NCBI GenBank assembly: GCA_964492485.1 | Contig: CAZBKM010000017.1 | Coordinates: 1-53,533, forward strand | Direction of reading: 5' to 3' | DNA length: 53,533 nucleotides | Source of the DNA: UBA5336 sp964492485 | GTDB lineage: Bacteria; Pseudomonadota; Alphaproteobacteria; Caulobacterales; Hyphomonadaceae | Part shown: piece by piece, positions 44,973-52,763 of the stretch | Layout of the letters: each line of letters opens with the position of its first letter | Position numbering within the stretch: the first letter of the stretch is position 1 | Notes under the pieces: generated by a model | Databases searched by the model: none | What the model saw: only the letters and a program-made list of their open reading frames with translations | What the model was told of the DNA's origin: nothing | Made by a program: the position numbers and the translations under genes

Positions 44973-45578
44973 ATGACCGAGCGAAAACTGAACTCAGGAC
45001 GGCTCGTCGCCGCGACGCATAATCCCGGCAAGGTCCGCGAGCTCAAGGACCTGTTCGAGCCCCACGGTCTGGAGGTGGTCTCGGCGCTTGAGCTCGACCT
45101 GCCGGAGCCCGAAGAGACCGAGATGACCTTTGCCGGCAACGCCCTCCTCAAGGCGCGGGCAGCAGCACAGGCCACAGGATCGCCAGCCCTGTCCGACGAC
45201 AGCGGTCTGGCCGTCGACGCGCTGGGCGGTCTGCCGGGCATCTATTCGGCGCGCTGGGCCGGTGTGCCGCGCGATTTCAGCCGGGCGATGGAAAAAGTCC
45301 GCGAGGCGCTAGACAGCGCCGGGGCGGAGGATCTCGGCGCCCGTTTCGTCTGTGCGCTGGCTGTGGCCTGGCCCGACGGAGACGAGGTCGTGTTCGAAGG
45401 CGAGGTGCGCGGCCAGCTCACCTTTCCACCCCGCGGCACGCGCGGCTTCGGCTATGACCCAATCTTCGTCGCCGACGGCGAGACCGAAACCTTTGGCGAG
45501 ATGGACCCCGAACGCAAGCATGCCATGAGCCATCGCGCCGACGCCTTCGCCAGGCTCAGGGCGACCCTGCTGCCGTGA
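44973..45578 (+). CDS. rdgB: XTP/dITP diphosphatase (non-canonical purine NTPase)
   Basis: It hydrolyses dITP, ITP and XTP to keep them out of DNA and RNA. The 201 residues have the HAM1/RdgB motifs: ATHNPGKVRE near the N-terminus, FAGNALLKARAAA, SDDSGLAVDALGG, and the late RGFGYDPIF and SHRADAF. Its stop codon overlaps the hemW start (GTGA), so the two are translationally coupled. rdgB-hemW near rph is the standard alphaproteobacterial arrangement. Confidence 0.97.
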   Translation: MTERKLNSGRLVAATHNPGKVRELKDLFEPHGLEVVSALELDLPEPEETEMTFAGNALLKARAAAQATGSPALSDDSGLAVDALGGLPGIYSARWAGVPRDFSRAMEKVREALDSAGAEDLGARFVCALAVAWPDGDEVVFEGEVRGQLTFPPRGTRGFGYDPIFVADGETETFGEMDPERKHAMSHRADAFARLRATLLP

Positions 45579-46780
45579 CCTGGTCAGGCGATCCCGTCGG
45601 TCCGCGCTGGGGCTTCGGTCTGTACGTCCACTGGCCCTATTGCGCCCGCATCTGCCCGTACTGCGACTTCAATGTCTATGCCGCGAAGGATCGCGACCCC
45701 GTGCGGCTGGTGAACGCCCTGATCGCCGATCTGGAGGCCCAGGCAGCCGGCTTGCCCGACCACGGGCCGCTGGAAACGGTCTATTTCGGCGGCGGTACGC
45801 CGTCGCTCCTGCCGCCTGACCGGATTGCGGCGCTGGTGGATGCGGCAGACATGACCTTCGGCCTGGCGCCGGATGCAGAAATCACGCTGGAGGCAAATCC
45901 GAACGATGTGCGGCACGCCCGGCTCGAGGACTGGCACGCCGCGGGTGTGAACCGCCTGTCCTTGGGCTTGCAATCCCTGAGTGACGACGCCCTGGCCTTT
46001 CTTGGCCGCGACCATGACGCTGCGGCGGCCCGCGAGGCTGCGCGTCTCGCCGTCGCCGCCTTCCCGAACACGTCCATCGACCTGATCTATGCCCGTCCAG
46101 GGCAGTCGCTTGCAAGCTGGGAGGCCGAGCTCGCCGAGGCCCTGGCGCTCGGTGCACCGCACCTCTCGCTTTACGAACTCACCATCGAGGAACGCACCGC
46201 CTTCGCGCGTGCCGTCGCGCGCGGGGCCTGGACGCCGGCTGACGAAGACGCACAGGCCGACCTGTACGAGGCCACACAGCGCCTTGCGGCGTCATATGGC
46301 CTGCCGGCCTACGAGGTCTCCAACCATTCGCGCGGGGCGGCCACCCGCTCCCGGCACAACCGCATCTACTGGAACAGCGGAGACTGGATCGGCCTGGGCC
46401 CGGGCGCCCATGGCCGCCTGACCCGGGATGGCCTGCGCCGTGCCAGCGAGGCGCCACGCCGTCCCGACACCTACATCGCGGCGGTAGAAGGCGGCCGGAC
46501 CGGCTGGGCGACGGCGACGCCCCTCGCCCCGGACGACGCGGCCGCCGAACTGCTTGCCATGGGATTGCGCACCGTTGACGGGGTGGACCTGACGCGACTT
46601 GCCGCGCTGGCAGGTGGCCTGCCCGCATGGACAACGCGCCAGATGCTGATCGAGGCGGGCTGGCTCATCGAGCAGGGCAGCCGGATCCGGCTCAGCCCGG
46701 CCGGCCGCCTCCTCGCGGATCGGATTGCCGGAGACCTGCACGCCAGCATGGAACCGTCGGATGCCGGTTCGGCGCCCTGA
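45575..46780 (+). CDS. hemW: Radical SAM haem chaperone HemW
   Basis: This radical SAM protein, related to coproporphyrinogen dehydrogenase HemN, is now understood as a haem chaperone. The 401 residues start with GTG overlapping the rdgB stop. The iron-sulfur motif CARICPYC gives C23, C27 and C30. ETVYFGGGTPSLL, EANPNDVRHARL and SLGLQSLSD are the SAM/barrel segments, and YEVSNHSRG and YWNSGDWIGLGPGAHG are HemW-type. Proteins with this architecture were often misnamed HemN. Confidence 0.95.
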   Translation: MTWSGDPVGPRWGFGLYVHWPYCARICPYCDFNVYAAKDRDPVRLVNALIADLEAQAAGLPDHGPLETVYFGGGTPSLLPPDRIAALVDAADMTFGLAPDAEITLEANPNDVRHARLEDWHAAGVNRLSLGLQSLSDDALAFLGRDHDAAAAREAARLAVAAFPNTSIDLIYARPGQSLASWEAELAEALALGAPHLSLYELTIEERTAFARAVARGAWTPADEDAQADLYEATQRLAASYGLPAYEVSNHSRGAATRSRHNRIYWNSGDWIGLGPGAHGRLTRDGLRRASEAPRRPDTYIAAVEGGRTGWATATPLAPDDAAAELLAMGLRTVDGVDLTRLAALAGGLPAWTTRQMLIEAGWLIEQGSRIRLSPAGRLLADRIAGDLHASMEPSDAGSAP

Positions 46781-46821
46781 CGCGCATCTGGTGCATTCGG
46801 GCCCGCGAGGTCGAAACCGGA

Positions 46822-47547
46822 TTAGCCGTCCAGCGCAACGCGCTGGGCTTCGAACAGCTCCGCGCACCCTTTTTCCGCAAGCTCCATGAGAATCTGCAGC
46901 TCCGTGCGGGTGATCGGACGCGCCTCGCCCGTCCCCTGCACCTCGATGAACCCGCCGTCGGAACTCATGACCACGTTCATGTCGCCCTCGCCGCCGGAAT
47001 CCTCGGGATAATCGAGGTCCAGCACCGGCACATTCCGGTAAAGCCCCACGGAAACCGCCGCCGACTGCTTCAGGATGGGGTCGGCCCTGATCACGCCTTC
47101 GGCTCGAAGGTACCGGCAAGCCAGCGCCAGAGCGACGAAACCGCCGGTGATCGCCGCCGTCCGGGTCCCGCCATCGGCCTGCACCACGTCGCAGTCGATG
47201 GTGATCTGGTTCTCACCCAGAGCCTCCAGGTCAACGACCGAGCGCAGGGATCGGCCGATAAGGCGTTGGATTTCCTGGGTGCGGCCGGACTGGCGGCCAC
47301 GCGCGGCTTCGCGGTCCCCTCGCGTGTGGGTGGCGCGCGGGAGCATGCCGTACTCGCCCGTAACCCATCCACGCCCCTGTCCGCGCAGCCAGGGCGGCAC
47401 GCTGTTGGACCAGCTAGCCGTGCACAGGACATGCGTGTGGCCGAACTTCGCCAGGCAAGACCCTTCGGCATAGCGCGACACGCCGGTTTCCAGCTCCACC
47501 TGCCGCATCTCGTTCGGCGCGCGGCCGGAAGGGCGGGACACACTCAT
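46822..47547 (-). CDS. rph: Ribonuclease PH
   Basis: This phosphorolytic 3'-to-5' exoribonuclease trims tRNA 3' ends. The 241 residues are the normal length. The starting region RPSGRAPNEMRQVELETGVS, then GEYGMLPRATHTRGDREA and GRTQEIQRLIGRSLR are present. The DCDVVQADGGTRTAAITGG segment and DLDYPEDS carry the active-site residues. The ribosome site AGGAG precedes MSVSRP, and longer upstream frames are rejected. It is normally divergent from hrcA; here three Tad-type genes intervene. Confidence 0.97.
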   Translation of the reverse strand: MSVSRPSGRAPNEMRQVELETGVSRYAEGSCLAKFGHTHVLCTASWSNSVPPWLRGQGRGWVTGEYGMLPRATHTRGDREAARGRQSGRTQEIQRLIGRSLRSVVDLEALGENQITIDCDVVQADGGTRTAAITGGFVALALACRYLRAEGVIRADPILKQSAAVSVGLYRNVPVLDLDYPEDSGGEGDMNVVMSSDGGFIEVQGTGEARPITRTELQILMELAEKGCAELFEAQRVALDG

Positions 47548-47635
47548 GGGCAACTCCTGATCGCCTGTCATCGTCGCCGACCGCTTGCCCGTGAAGGTGC
47601 AGCCTGTCCAGTGCCAGACCGGCGATTCCCGGCAA

Positions 47636-49135
47636 TCAGCGGGTAATGCGCAGCTTCGAGAGGTCGGACCCCACCTGGTCGAACGCATCGTTCAGCGCGT
47701 CCGTGTCGGGCGCGTACCAATACTTGCCCGGGTCGGAGGCACAGGCCCGGAACACGTCGCGGGTCGACTGACCGACGCTCGATGTGAACACGACCGTATA
47801 GACGACGATCCCCTGCCCCTTCGCGGTCTCGCACAGGTCGAGAATACGCCGGTTGAGCTTGCCGCGCATCGACGTGTCGGTCGTACCGTCGGGATAGGTC
47901 ATGCCCGGCGCCGCGTCGAAGATGGCTTCGGCGTTGGATCCCGCGGCGTCCCACCGGCCATAGGTCGTGTGGTCCGAGGCACTGGGATGGGCTTCGTTCG
48001 GCGACGTGCCCTCCTGGTTGGCGCTGCCGCCGCCGGGAAAATTGTAGAAGCCGCTCTCGCCGTCGGTCATGATCACCATCGCCCGCCGCCAGCGCTGCGA
48101 GTTCCAAAGCGTCGCATTGGTTTCCGGGTCGACCTCGTCGCCGCTCTCGGTGAACGGGGCCTGCGGCGAAAGGCTGCGCAGCCCCCAGGCGACGCCGATA
48201 TCCGTCAGCGTGCCGCCCCGGTTCCAGGCGCTCATGGCGTCGATCGCGGCATCGATCTCGGACTTGTAGCGCGTCAACGGCTGGATCGGGGTCGGACACC
48301 CGATGTTGGGGCCGGTGATCTGGTTGCTGTTGACCACGCCCCCCGGCACGATGCTGGCGGCATCGCCGGGAGTGTAGTCGTTGTCGTCGCCTGGCGGGTA
48401 GACGTACCGCGTCCAGAAGCCGCCGGTCGACATGTCCGTATCGGCGAGGGACGCACTGCCCCAGCGCTCCATGACACACCCGCGCCAGGCGGTCTCGTCG
48501 CCGGGATCCAGCTGCGGGCTCGCCAGGGGGTCGGAGACGACGCCCGGCAGGCCCGGATTGACTGCGGCGGCGTAGGGGACCACGGCAACGCGCAGATCGT
48601 CGGATTGCGTCGTATCGCCGAACAGCGCATCGACGAGCGTCTGGCTGGCCCCGCGCAGCGCCTCGATCCGGCTCTGGCCCGAGCCTGCGCCGCTCCACAT
48701 CGAGCCGGTATTGTCCAGAACGAGCGACACCATGAGCCCGCCGCCTGCGCGCTTGACCTCAGTCGCCGCAGCCATCTGGATTTCGTCCTGCTGGAAGATC
48801 TGCATGAAGAAGGTGTCAAGTTCGAACCGCCCGCTCACGGTCACCAGATCGGCATTCGACGTCACCGAGACCGACAGGACGCGGGCGCCCTCGATCCCGA
48901 AGTTCCGGTCGACGAACGCCCGTGCGACCGCTTGCAACTCATCATCGGTGCCGAAGGTGGACCCGGTCGCGAGCGCGGCCGCATCCAGCGCGGCCTGGAA
49001 CTTGAACCGCGCCAGATAGGCGCGCGATCCGTCGATCGCGAGCCCCGTCGCGCCGATCAGCATCATCATCATCAGCGCGGTCATCATCGACAGACCGCCA
49101 TCCGTCCTGCGCAGCCAGACACCGGGACCCGTCAT
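47636..49135 (-). CDS. TadG-like pilus-assembly protein with von Willebrand A domain
   Basis: This 499-residue protein has an N-terminal membrane segment (LSMMTALMMMMLIGATGLAIDGSRAYLAR in parts) of the TadE/TadG pseudopilin type. A VWA domain follows with MIDAS motif DNTGS (140-144). It also has a later VIMTDGESG motif and long Gly/Asp-rich loops. The start at 49135 overlaps the preceding TadE-like stop (ATGA) and has a GGGAGA ribosome site. TadG-type proteins are exported and act with Flp/Tad pili or surface adhesion. It probably lies in one operon with the two TadE-like genes and possibly rph. Confidence 0.87.
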   Translation of the reverse strand: MTGPGVWLRRTDGGLSMMTALMMMMLIGATGLAIDGSRAYLARFKFQAALDAAALATGSTFGTDDELQAVARAFVDRNFGIEGARVLSVSVTSNADLVTVSGRFELDTFFMQIFQQDEIQMAAATEVKRAGGGLMVSLVLDNTGSMWSGAGSGQSRIEALRGASQTLVDALFGDTTQSDDLRVAVVPYAAAVNPGLPGVVSDPLASPQLDPGDETAWRGCVMERWGSASLADTDMSTGGFWTRYVYPPGDDNDYTPGDAASIVPGGVVNSNQITGPNIGCPTPIQPLTRYKSEIDAAIDAMSAWNRGGTLTDIGVAWGLRSLSPQAPFTESGDEVDPETNATLWNSQRWRRAMVIMTDGESGFYNFPGGGSANQEGTSPNEAHPSASDHTTYGRWDAAGSNAEAIFDAAPGMTYPDGTTDTSMRGKLNRRILDLCETAKGQGIVVYTVVFTSSVGQSTRDVFRACASDPGKYWYAPDTDALNDAFDQVGSDLSKLRITR

Positions 49136-49740
49136 GATACGTCTCCCGTCGCAGCGATGCTGTCGCCGTCGTTCAGCCACTCCGCACCGCCATCGTGAAT
49201 CTCGCCGTCGATCGCGATCAGACGGGTGACCCGAGGCCGGTAGTAAACGGCGTGACCCATCTCCAGCGGCCCCAGGCTGAGCATGTCCGATAGGGGGGTC
49301 GCGTAGCGAAAGCGTGCGCTGACCCGGAGCACGCTCTCCCCGGGGGCGCCAAGCCCCGCCGCCTCGGTGACATCGAACGGCACGGCGGTGCCGCCGCGTG
49401 CGCGCTGCCAGAGTTGTTCAGGCGATCCATCGGGTGTGAAACCGATGCTGGCCACGTCCATTTCCAGGCCGCCAGCGAGGGAAACCGGCTTCATGATTTC
49501 GCCGGCCGCTGCATAGACAGCGTCCAGATCTTCGCTGAACAGCTCTTCCTCGCGCGACAGCATGTCCCCGGTCTGCTGCACGAAGCGGTGAAACTCGTCT
49601 GCCGCCCGGAAGCGCAGCGACAGTTCCAGGATGCCGAAGATCAGCACGGCCAGGAAAGGCGAAAGAAGCGCGAACTCGAGCGCGGCCAGCCCGCGGGTCC
49701 CGCGGCGCCACCGGTGCAGGAGACAAGCCCGCGACGCCAT
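49132..49740 (-). CDS. TadE-family pseudopilin-like protein
   Basis: This 202-residue protein has a short basic leader (HRWRRGTRG) and a TadE-type first helix (LAALEFALLSPFLAVLIFGILELSL in parts), with the conserved Glu five residues into the hydrophobic stretch. A soluble domain follows. Such proteins are cleaved by a TadV-type prepilin peptidase and are minor parts of Tad pili. Start and stop overlap its neighbours (one base and four bases), indicating tight coupling in a three-gene unit. Confidence 0.88.
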   Translation of the reverse strand: MASRACLLHRWRRGTRGLAALEFALLSPFLAVLIFGILELSLRFRAADEFHRFVQQTGDMLSREEELFSEDLDAVYAAAGEIMKPVSLAGGLEMDVASIGFTPDGSPEQLWQRARGGTAVPFDVTEAAGLGAPGESVLRVSARFRYATPLSDMLSLGPLEMGHAVYYRPRVTRLIAIDGEIHDGGAEWLNDGDSIAATGDVS

Positions 49741-50249
49741 CAGAACGGCTCGTTCTTGGCGACCGTGTAGCCGACGATGATCGCAGCGTTGCCGTCGGGC
49801 TGGAAAATCTCGGCCATCATCGGCGTAAAGAAGCGGTACGGCGTGGCCACGCGCAGCACGGTCAGTTCGTCGGGCCCGCCGGGATCGAAGACGAAATTCT
49901 CCGGCAGCCCCTCCTCATCGAAGGTCGCTTCGGGCCAGTCGATTTCCGCCAGCGTCGCGTAGCTGCGAACGTCGAAATGAATCTCGGAGCAGTCGGCGAG
50001 CCAGCCGGCATCCTCGCAATAAGCGGTTCGGAAATGGGCCTGGGGATCGCTGGCCGCCTGCACCTCGCCGGTCTGAAGGATGCGGCTGGCCTCATAAAGG
50101 ACATGCTTCAGGTGGCTGGTGCGAAAATAGTAGATGGAGTATTCGACGATCCCGATCACCATGAAGAAGAACACGGGAGCGATCAGGGCGACCTCGACCA
50201 CGGTCGCACCGCGCGTATCGCTCCCGAGCCCTGACCGGCGCTGTCGCAT
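49740..50249 (-). CDS. TadE-family pseudopilin-like protein, first of the unit
   Basis: This 169-residue protein has the TadE-type helix (GATVVEVALIAPVFFFMVIGIVEYS in parts), with the typical Glu in VVEVALIAP. A soluble domain containing two Cys (CEDAGWLADC) follows. The start MRQRRSGLG follows AGGAAGGG; the longer upstream open frame (to 50570) overlaps hrcA on the other strand and is rejected. It is the first gene of the leftward unit and is divergent from hrcA across 247 bases. Confidence 0.87.
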   Translation of the reverse strand: MRQRRSGLGSDTRGATVVEVALIAPVFFFMVIGIVEYSIYYFRTSHLKHVLYEASRILQTGEVQAASDPQAHFRTAYCEDAGWLADCSEIHFDVRSYATLAEIDWPEATFDEEGLPENFVFDPGGPDELTVLRVATPYRFFTPMMAEIFQPDGNAAIIVGYTVAKNEPF

Positions 50250-50458
50250 CGGTGTGCCACCCTTCCTTGTCCGTCCTCGCCGTGCCGCGCGGCAGGCGTC
50301 GGCCTCGCCGCGCGCCGATCCAGACCAAAGACGCTCCAGGCTAGACCGCGGGCGCTTTCCGAGCCGTAGAAAAAACCGGTGCAATTCGACCGCACGCCTT
50401 AGCCAACGCGTCACGCCGGGCCGACCGGTGCGGTACGGCGCAGCAGGCCACCGGATGA

Positions 50459-50490
50459 CTTGAATTGCCCGACCGGGCTTCCTATCGAGA
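50459..50490 (+). promoter_or_regulatory. Sigma-32-type promoter of hrcA-grpE
   Basis: CTTG (50459-50462), an 18-base spacer and CCTATCGAGA (50481-50490). Eight of ten -10 positions fit CYTATNTNNG. The ATG at 50497 is only six bases after the -10 element, so the transcript would be nearly leaderless. No CIRCE inverted repeat was seen. Confidence 0.55.
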
Positions 50491-50496
50491 CAGATC

Positions 50497-51588
50497 ATGA
50501 CGCAGTCGCCCACGACCCGTTCGATGATGCAGGCATTGGATGCGCGGTCCCGCGACATCTTCCGCAACATCGTTGAGGCCTATCTGGAGACGGGCGAGCC
50601 CGTGGGCTCGCGGACCCTGTCCAAGAGCGGCATTTCGCTTTCGCCTGCGTCGATCCGGAACGTGATGGCGGATCTGACGGAGCTGGGCCTGCTCTCCGCC
50701 CCCCATATCTCGGCCGGACGCATGCCGACCCATGTGGGGCTGCGGCTGTTCGTGGACGGGTTTCTGGAACTGGGCGAACCGTCGGAAGCCGACCGTGAGG
50801 AGATCGAGGAGCGTCTGGCCGGCGCGGGCCGGGATCTGGATGGTGTACTCAACGAGGCGTCTACCCTGCTTTCGGGTCTCGCAGGCGGTGCCGGCCTCGT
50901 CTCCTCCCCGACGCGTGACGCGCCGGTGCGCCATGTGGAGTTCGTTCCGCTGGGCTCGGGCGAAGCCTTGTGTGTGCTGGTGACAGCCGATGGCGACGTG
51001 GAAAACCGTCTGGTGAAACTTCCGGAAGGCCTGCCCTCCACGGTGCTGATCGAAGCCGGAAACTATCTGAGTTCGCGGATGAAGGGGCGAACCCTTGCCG
51101 AGGCCCATGGGGCCATCCGTGAGGAACTGGCAGAACGTCGCGCGAAGCTGGACGAGGCCGCTGCCGCACTGGTTCAGGCAGGACTCGCGGAATGGGGCGG
51201 TGGCGGCGGCGGCGATGGGCGCAGCCTGATCGTGCGCGGCCGCGCGAACCTGCTCGAAGATGCAACCGCAGCGGAGGATCTCGACCGCGTCCGGCAGCTC
51301 TTCGACGCGCTGGAGCGCCAGCAGAGCGTGCTGGACCTGCTCGACTCCACGCGGGAAGCCGCGGGCGTGCGCCTCTTCATCGGATCGGAGAACCCCTTGT
51401 TTCCCATGTCGGGTTCAAGCGTGATCGTGGCTCCTTATATGAACGCGCAGCGCCAGGTCATTGGCGCCCTGGGCGTGATCGGTCCGACACGGATCAACTA
51501 TGCCCGGGTGATTCCCATGGTGGACTACACAGCGCGCGTGGTCGGACGAATTGTCGGCCAGGGACGCGGAAAGGAAAACGAAGGATGA
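50497..51588 (+). CDS. hrcA: Heat-inducible transcription repressor HrcA
   Basis: This repressor of groESL acts by binding CIRCE operators, with GroEL-dependent activity. The 363 residues have an N-terminal winged helix (IFRNIVEAYLETGEPVGSRTLSK, then IRNVMADLTELGLL and HISAGRMPTHVGLRLFV in parts) and a GAF-like central domain. The C-terminal motif PTRINYARVIPMVDYTA is diagnostic. Alternative starts are ATG at 50524 and 50527. Its stop overlaps grpE (ATGA). The target operon is outside the window. Confidence 0.96.
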   Translation: MTQSPTTRSMMQALDARSRDIFRNIVEAYLETGEPVGSRTLSKSGISLSPASIRNVMADLTELGLLSAPHISAGRMPTHVGLRLFVDGFLELGEPSEADREEIEERLAGAGRDLDGVLNEASTLLSGLAGGAGLVSSPTRDAPVRHVEFVPLGSGEALCVLVTADGDVENRLVKLPEGLPSTVLIEAGNYLSSRMKGRTLAEAHGAIREELAERRAKLDEAAAALVQAGLAEWGGGGGGDGRSLIVRGRANLLEDATAAEDLDRVRQLFDALERQQSVLDLLDSTREAAGVRLFIGSENPLFPMSGSSVIVAPYMNAQRQVIGALGVIGPTRINYARVIPMVDYTARVVGRIVGQGRGKENEG

Positions 51589-52220
51589 CCGACGAGACGC
51601 AGAACAAGCCGAATCCCGACGCCGAAACCTCCACTGACGCCGACCCGGACACGTCTGAGCGGGAGACCGGGGATGCAGCGGAGAGGGCCGAGGCCAACTC
51701 CGATTCGGCCAATGTCTCGACGGAGACGGCGTCCGAGCCGGCGGACCCGGTCACGGAGCTGGAAACCGAACTCGCACAAACCAAGGAGGCACTGCTGCGC
51801 ACGGCGGCGGAGCTGGAGAACACGCGTAAGCGGGCGGAGCGGCAGGTGAGCGACGCGCGCGTCTATGCCGTCGAGAAGTTTGCCGGCGATCTGCTTTCGG
51901 TGTCCGACAATCTTGCCCGCGCATTGCAGGCCCTTAGCGATGAGGATCGAGCCGCCCTCTCCGAGGCCGGCCGGAACCTGCTGGGCGGCATCGAGATGAC
52001 GCAGAAGGAACTGCACAAGGTGTTCGCGCGCCACAACCTGGTGCCGATCGACGCCGAACCCGGCACGGCCTTCGATCCCAATGTTCACCAGGCCGTCAGC
52101 CAGGTGCCCTCGGAGCAGCCCAATGGCACGGTGGCTGAAACCTATCAGAGCGGCTGGCGCATTGGAGACCGCGTGCTGCGCGCGGCCATGGTGGCCGTCT
52201 CGGCCGGCCCTGCGAACTGA
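51585..52220 (+). CDS. grpE: Nucleotide exchange factor GrpE
   Basis: This dimeric co-chaperone releases ADP from DnaK. The 211 residues have an acidic Asp/Glu/Thr-rich N-terminal tail (about 1-55), then the long helix ELETELAQTKEALLRTAAELENTRKR in parts, and the beta domain with FDPNVHQAVSQVPSEQ and GWRIGDRVLRAAMVAV. It starts on the hrcA stop (ATGA), showing translational coupling. The long acidic tail is variable in the family. dnaK follows 0.5 kb later, after an opposite-strand gene. Confidence 0.97.
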   Translation: MTDETQNKPNPDAETSTDADPDTSERETGDAAERAEANSDSANVSTETASEPADPVTELETELAQTKEALLRTAAELENTRKRAERQVSDARVYAVEKFAGDLLSVSDNLARALQALSDEDRAALSEAGRNLLGGIEMTQKELHKVFARHNLVPIDAEPGTAFDPNVHQAVSQVPSEQPNGTVAETYQSGWRIGDRVLRAAMVAVSAGPAN

Positions 52221-52242
52221 CCCGGCACGAAAGGCTGGCGCA

Positions 52243-52461
52243 TCAAGCCGGCCGCAGCCCTGAGCCCTCCGTCCCGTCGCCCGGGTCTGCACCAGCCCAG
52301 ACCCGCTCGTGAAGGGTATAGGCGACGGTCTGCACCATCGGCTCTATGAGCCCGATGGCCAATGCCGCACGCAGATCACCGGTGAGCGCGTAGGCCACAC
52401 CGATGGCAACCATCAGATGCATCAGGCTGTAGGAAGCGGTCTTTTTCAGAACGCGGGGCAT
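52243..52461 (-). CDS. DUF2061 family membrane protein
   Basis: This 72-residue protein has two membrane segments, SLMHLMVAIGVAYALTG and ALAIGLIEPMVQTVAY, and the ending HERVWAG. The sequence TASYSLMHLMVA and IEPMVQTVAYTLHERVW match the DUF2061 pattern. It lies on the strand opposite to grpE and dnaK. The start MPRVLKKTAS is preferred over an ATG 20 codons earlier. The role is unknown; insertion between grpE and dnaK is recorded as context only. Confidence 0.86.
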   Translation of the reverse strand: MPRVLKKTASYSLMHLMVAIGVAYALTGDLRAALAIGLIEPMVQTVAYTLHERVWAGADPGDGTEGSGLRPA

Positions 52462-52763
52462 GGCTCGCTCCAGAACTCTCACACCTCGAAGATGTGCGAT
52501 TGCAATCCAGTTGCAAATCAATCGTTCCGATCCAATCCATAGGCCGGATCTATAGCCGATCGGGCTTGCGCAGGGCGTCTGTCATGCGCGCGATCCAGAT
52601 CGCCCACTTGAGCCCTGAGCATTGGTTCCCATATCCGATCACGAACGGGAGAGGTGGAAACCGCCCCCGTCACACCCATCGGAGCCGCCGTTCACCGGCG
52701 CTGCATGTCAGGCCAAGTCAAAAGGCTGACCGGCGGCGGCCAAACAGAAAGGATTGTGACAAG
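52462..52763. other. Intergenic region upstream of dnaK
   Basis: About 300 bases hold the divergent promoters of the DUF2061 gene and dnaK. The sigma-32 promoter at 52607-52637 is the only element I can support. The dnaK ribosome site is AGAAAGGA near 52746-52753. No other gene is visible. Confidence 0.7.
52607..52637 (+). promoter_or_regulatory. Sigma-32-type promoter of dnaK
   Basis: CTTG (52607-52610), a 17-base spacer and CCCATATCCG (52628-52637). The -10 fits CYTATNTNNG with one mismatch and the -35 is exact. The predicted leader is about 120 bases. Confidence 0.65.

Noticed and set aside
50250..50496. CIRCE operator upstream of hrcA
   Set aside because: No TTAGCACTC-N9-GAGTGCTAA-like inverted repeat could be found; only the sigma-32-like promoter is present.
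50250..50570. Longer start for the first TadE-like protein
   Set aside because: The extension overlaps hrcA on the other strand, and a good ribosome site lies before the internal ATG at 50249.
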